DNA of 64,000 nt from Polytrichum commune (Eukaryota > Streptophyta > Polytrichopsida > Polytrichales > Polytrichaceae), in assembly GCA_950295325.1 (NCBI GenBank), contig OX485809.1:12834001-12898000 (forward strand), written 5' to 3'. The notes beneath the pieces are model-generated. The model did not search any database. It worked only from the letters and a program-made list of their open reading frames with translations, and had not been told where the DNA came from. Positions 60,095 through 64,000 of the stretch are shown here, one piece after another; position 1 is the stretch's first letter; every line of letters starts with the position of its first letter. Both the position numbers and the translations under genes were made by a program.

Positions 60095-60748
60095 AGCTAA
60101 ATGGGTCTTAAGTGGCTCGTTTTCTTAATCGGACCCCTACATTTGATTGGTAAGGTATGTAGTCTTAAAGTGGTATGTGATCTTCAATGATTTCTAGCAT
60201 ACAAGTACATATTTAAGTCTGAAACGTACATATATGAAAGAAAATCGTTTAAGAAAATTTATGAGCACCACTTCAAAGAATTCACAAGATGTTCACTTTC
60301 ATTCCATAAATAACAAGATCAACTCTCATGTTCCTCATTTGGATTTCCTAATGTGTTCATGTAAGTTTTCTTGGATTGTCAAACCCCTGCATATGTTGGA
60401 ACGTTGGAAGTGTCCCCTTTAGGCACATTTAGCTTATGTCGTTCAGGGAGGATCAAAGAGCAAACATCCTAAAGACAAATGTTCGAAAGAGATTGGAGTA
60501 TGTCTTCATATATTAATAATTGCACTACACTCAATAGTGACCACAATTGGGAGGACTTGTGTATTCAGTTAAGAAATCAACAAACATGCACTTGCGATAA
60601 CCATAACAATATTAGGGGACTTCCGATTTTCAATCCGGTTTTTGCAAATGTTTCATCGTAGATTTTCTAATGCAACACAAGTTTTGTTGTGTAAATTTGA
60701 TTAGTAAAAGTTGGAGGAAATGAAAAACCAAATAACACCTACATATTG
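60095..60748 (-). mobile_element. Family A MITE with an internal insertion
   Basis: The left side (taaatgggtcttaagtggctcgttttcttaatcgg) and right side (ccaaataacacctacatattgta) are worn family A ends in reverse orientation. Interior blocks are split by about 290 bp (60155-60445), of which 60275-60420 is the repeat also found at 51420. Confidence 0.65.
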
Positions 60749-61033
60749 TAGCAAATCTATGATGAACATAAACACAAACTAGATCGAAAGTCATACCTTA
60801 TTTAGCTAGGGTCATTGAAAGTGCATGTTTATCAATTCCTTAATTAACTACATAGATCCTCTTGATTGTGTTCACCATTGAGTGTGGAATAGTTGATAAA
60901 ATTTGAAGCCATAGTTCATTCTTTTTTAAACATGTTTTTTTTTATGGTCTTTGTTCTTTGTTCCTCACCTAACCATACACCAATCAAATAGGTGGTTGAT
61001 TGAGAAAAGTAACCAAATAACACATGCATGCCT
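60749..61033 (+). mobile_element. 5'-truncated family A MITE
   Basis: It starts within the family (gcaaatctatgatgaaca) and runs to the right end aagtaaccaaataacacatgcatgcct. It abuts the reverse copy at 60095-60748 head to tail, suggesting rearrangement rather than simple insertion. Confidence 0.65.
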
Positions 61034-61069
61034 TGAAAACCAAAGATGAGATCGGGACTCACAAAATTA

Positions 61070-61440
61070 AGGTATGTAGGTGTTATTTGGTATGTTTTTC
61101 ATGCTCTCCAACTTCTACCCATTAGATTTACCCAACGAGACTTGTGTTGCATTAGCAAAACCTACAATTAAGCCTCACCAAAAATTGAATTGAAAATACA
61201 TCTCCTTATTTAGATATGGTTATTATAAGTGCACGTGTGAAGATTTCTTAATTGGATACATAGGTCTTCCAATTGTGTTCATTGTTGAGTGTGAAGTTGT
61301 TCATAAATTTTGAAGACGTAGTCCAATCTCTTATAAATATGTTTCTCTCTATGGGTGATTGTTGTTTGGTCCTCACCAAACCACACATCAATCAAATATA
61401 GGTGTTCAATTAAGAAAGGTAATCAAATAACACATGCATA
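61070..61440 (+). mobile_element. Family A MITE
   Basis: AGGTATGTAGGTGTTATTTGG after TA; interior typical (gcattagcaaaacctac, ggtgttcaattaagaaagg). The right end reads aataacacatgcatatcac and is worn, so the exact end is uncertain. Confidence 0.75.
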
Positions 61441-64000
61441 TCACAAAACCTAGTTATGTTCACTAAGCTTCTTAGTGTAATATAAGTGGCCCTAAGATGG
61501 ACACTATTAGCATTGCACCCACTTCTCTTAGGATACTAAACACATGATTAGCACAAGGTACTTGTAGGAGTTGGTCAACAAATCCTAAGCAAGGCCGAAG
61601 CCATTTTCCTCGTGCTTTTTGGAGCTCATATGACTACCTTATTTATTCCTCAAGGTGAAGATCCTCTTTCTTCTTAAATTATTGTATTATAGTTTGCAAA
61701 CTTTGAGCACGTAAGGTAGACAAGTCTTAAATGGTCACCTTTTATATTTAGCCCACTTCTTCTAGGACATTGGACACATGATTAGTACAACTCAATCATC
61801 AAACATAAATTGAGACCATAGCCATTGTCCTCGTGATTTCTGGATCTCATATGGATATCTTGTTCATGGTTGAAGTGAAGATTCTTATCTCTCTTGAATG
61901 ATCATATAGGTTGACTATAGAACCCATACTAATGGACAAAATTTGAGCATGTAATCCAACATTTTTTAAACAAACATCTTTTTGGTGTCCATTCTTAGAT
62001 CCACATGTATTGACATGTGTCATAATGGTACTATTATTTCTATATATAGTTTGGGTATCTATAATGATATTTTTCATATTTTTTGGTACCACTATGGTAG
62101 GGGTATTTGATATTACTTATGTTTTCATTACCAATTGGGTTTAGGTGCCATGCAAAAACCTTTGTACATAGGCCAAAGAACCCTAACATCAACATGGTTT
62201 ACAATGGTATTGACCCAAGTAATAACTCATGTACACAAAGATTTCTCTCACCTTGATATACCCACCAAAACACCCATTGTGTTTGGTGTTACAATTTTGA
62301 TACACATGGACATGTTCTTTGATACCACTATTGATGTTGATTATTGATACCATGCATCTACATGTAAACCATACCAACATTGGTAACAATGTGCCACTAA
62401 ATACCTATAGGCATTTGATCAAGATAAGTAACCGACATGGGCCAACTTACCTTAAGCTAATTACGTTCACTAAGCTTCTTTGTGGTATTCCTCGAAAGCA
62501 CAAAGGCTTTAGTCATGATCATGCTAACTTCACTTAACCCCTAAAGCACCCAAGAGGACCATATCGGGTCTCTCCAAACAAACAAAACTGTCAAAAGCGG
62601 TGGCATATGTGAGATACATACTGTCAATTTGAGTCAATCATGTCAAAAGTGACCCTATCTAAACCCAACCTATTCTTTAAGTGCGTTAATCGAATAAGTC
62701 AAACACTTCAACGTTACTGAAGTTTCAAGTTCAAATACACAACCCGTATGCCCTTGAATGCAGATGCATACGTTGTATTCTTATCATCGGGTGTCTAGTA
62801 CGAGTATATTTTAATTATGTCCTTGACATACGACAAATGTCTATAATAAAATTCAAACACATCAATACATAAAATATGATTTATGAACTTGGTGAAGCCC
62901 ATTTGGGTTGTGTATATTGGGACCCCACGTCCTTTAGGAGTTAAGGATTTAAGCTAAGCTTGCATCAGGACGTGTCAGATTTCCACAAGCACGTGGGGGG
63001 TTATTATTTACCCAATGACTTGACTGTTACTTGACTCCATCATTTAAACTACACTCGACTGCTATTACTCCTTGTCACGTTTATATCATTTTTGTTTCTT
63101 TATTGCGGACTAAGATGGTAAGTTAAAGCAAGTCTTAAATGGTTGGGTACTTTTTTCTTTTTCCGATTAGCCCACTTGTCCCAAGATGTTAGGAGCGTGA
63201 TTAGTGGATCCCAATCAAGATTATGCTAATTTCCCTCACAATTATTGGGGCTTGCAAGATTGCCTTGTTCATTGACACCCACATCAATACCCAACACATT
63301 ATTATAGGAGTTTTGACTAGGGCATTCCACGGATCCTTTTTTATATGGATACCAAAACGGGAGCACTTCTCAGAGCAAGTGATAGCACTTCTCATAGCAA
63401 GCGATAGCATTGCTCCATACTTCCTGCTCTTATACATGTTTTGAATTTACATATGAGCTCGTAGCTAGGATCAAGGTGAAGTGTCCATCATTTACACCAA
63501 CACGAGTGGTTGGTGTCATCTTTGTCACACTCTCTCTCGCTTTGTGAAAAGTATAATATCATTTTAATCATAAACAATCGTACATAAGATCAATCTTTTT
63601 TTTCAGTTGAATCAAGTATTGAAGCTACAATGGTTAACACTAATTGAGAACTTAATCTATTCTATTGTGTGTGTGTGTGTGTGTTATTTTTTTTCCTACA
63701 AATTAACTATATTTGTGCAATATTTCGATTTAAACAAATTGAGTGGTACAATTGATGAACATGTCATTTGCAAGGAACCTCAACATCGAATGACTTCGTC
63801 CCAACAACATATTGGCTTTGCAAATCTAATGTTGCAGCCAATTTCCATGAATGCAATACAACAAACAAGGGTCCCCCGCCTTATTCAAACTTAATTTATT
63901 AGCACTAGTACCCCATCTCTCCCATACCAAAAAGAAACACAAAGGATCCATGCTGCAACACAAGAAGAAACAAAACACCCCCGCCCACACAGCCCAAGTG
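61441..64000. other. Right end of window, no supported gene
   Basis: Family A' relics (+) lie at about 61590-61680 and 61800-62010. A loosely repeated block (cccacttct.ctaggacattggacacatgattagtac) occurs at about 61515, 61748 and 63167. A TG dinucleotide run is at 63666-63684. If the KAP gene's first exons are close, they should lie on the minus strand here or beyond 64000; I saw no candidate. Confidence 0.4.
63666..63684. repeat. (TG)n microsatellite
   Basis: Uninterrupted TG dinucleotide run of about 9 units. Confidence 0.9.

Overview
The window is nuclear DNA from a streptophyte plant, read from intron-containing genes with GT-AG boundaries, an organelle-type mTERF gene, dense small DNA transposons (MITEs) and LINE remnants. 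The clearest biological clue is a minus-strand gene for KAP, the non-motor subunit of kinesin-II, which serves intraflagellar transport. Flowering plants lack flagella, so the source should be a lineage with swimming sperm (bryophyte, lycophyte, fern or charophyte). I cannot narrow it further from sequence alone.

Three genes can be built. (1) An mTERF-family gene on + (17558-22033, three exons, 740 codons). (2) An unrecognised membrane-type protein gene on + (34038-38582, four exons), with a TATA box upstream, GC-rich exons and a decayed Pro/Tyr/Gln-rich 3' end. (3) The KAP gene on - (at least 48363-59991), of which I joined 16 small exons into one uninterrupted frame of 448 residues; its N- and C-terminal ends were not found. 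No operon-like relation exists among the three.

Layout: 1-8.5 kb is intergenic and holds a protein-kinase fossil (minus strand, about 842-1306) and decayed repeats. 8.5-11.6 kb is a nest of transposons: a MITE, a fold-back element split by a CACTA element that carries a tRNA-like (SINE-like) segment, then a truncated LINE. 14.8-17.5 kb is a tandem duplication of the DNA just upstream of the mTERF gene, each unit ending at a MITE. 22-33 kb is repeat-rich, with nested MITEs, two opposed hAT-like MITEs and a ~129-bp minisatellite. 38.9-47.7 kb holds more MITEs, a 5S rRNA-like sequence and a second LINE whose 3' UTR contains a tRNA-like fold. 60-64 kb is mostly MITE copies and unassigned DNA.

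MITE names used below: family A has ends AGGTATGTGGGTG and a TA target duplication; family A' shares the AGGTATGTGG tip but has a different interior; family B has ends GGGCCACTTTACAC and TAA/TTA-like targets; family C has ends CCCGGGGTGGCAACTC and an apparent 8-bp target duplication. Copies of A, A' or B lie in introns of all three genes.
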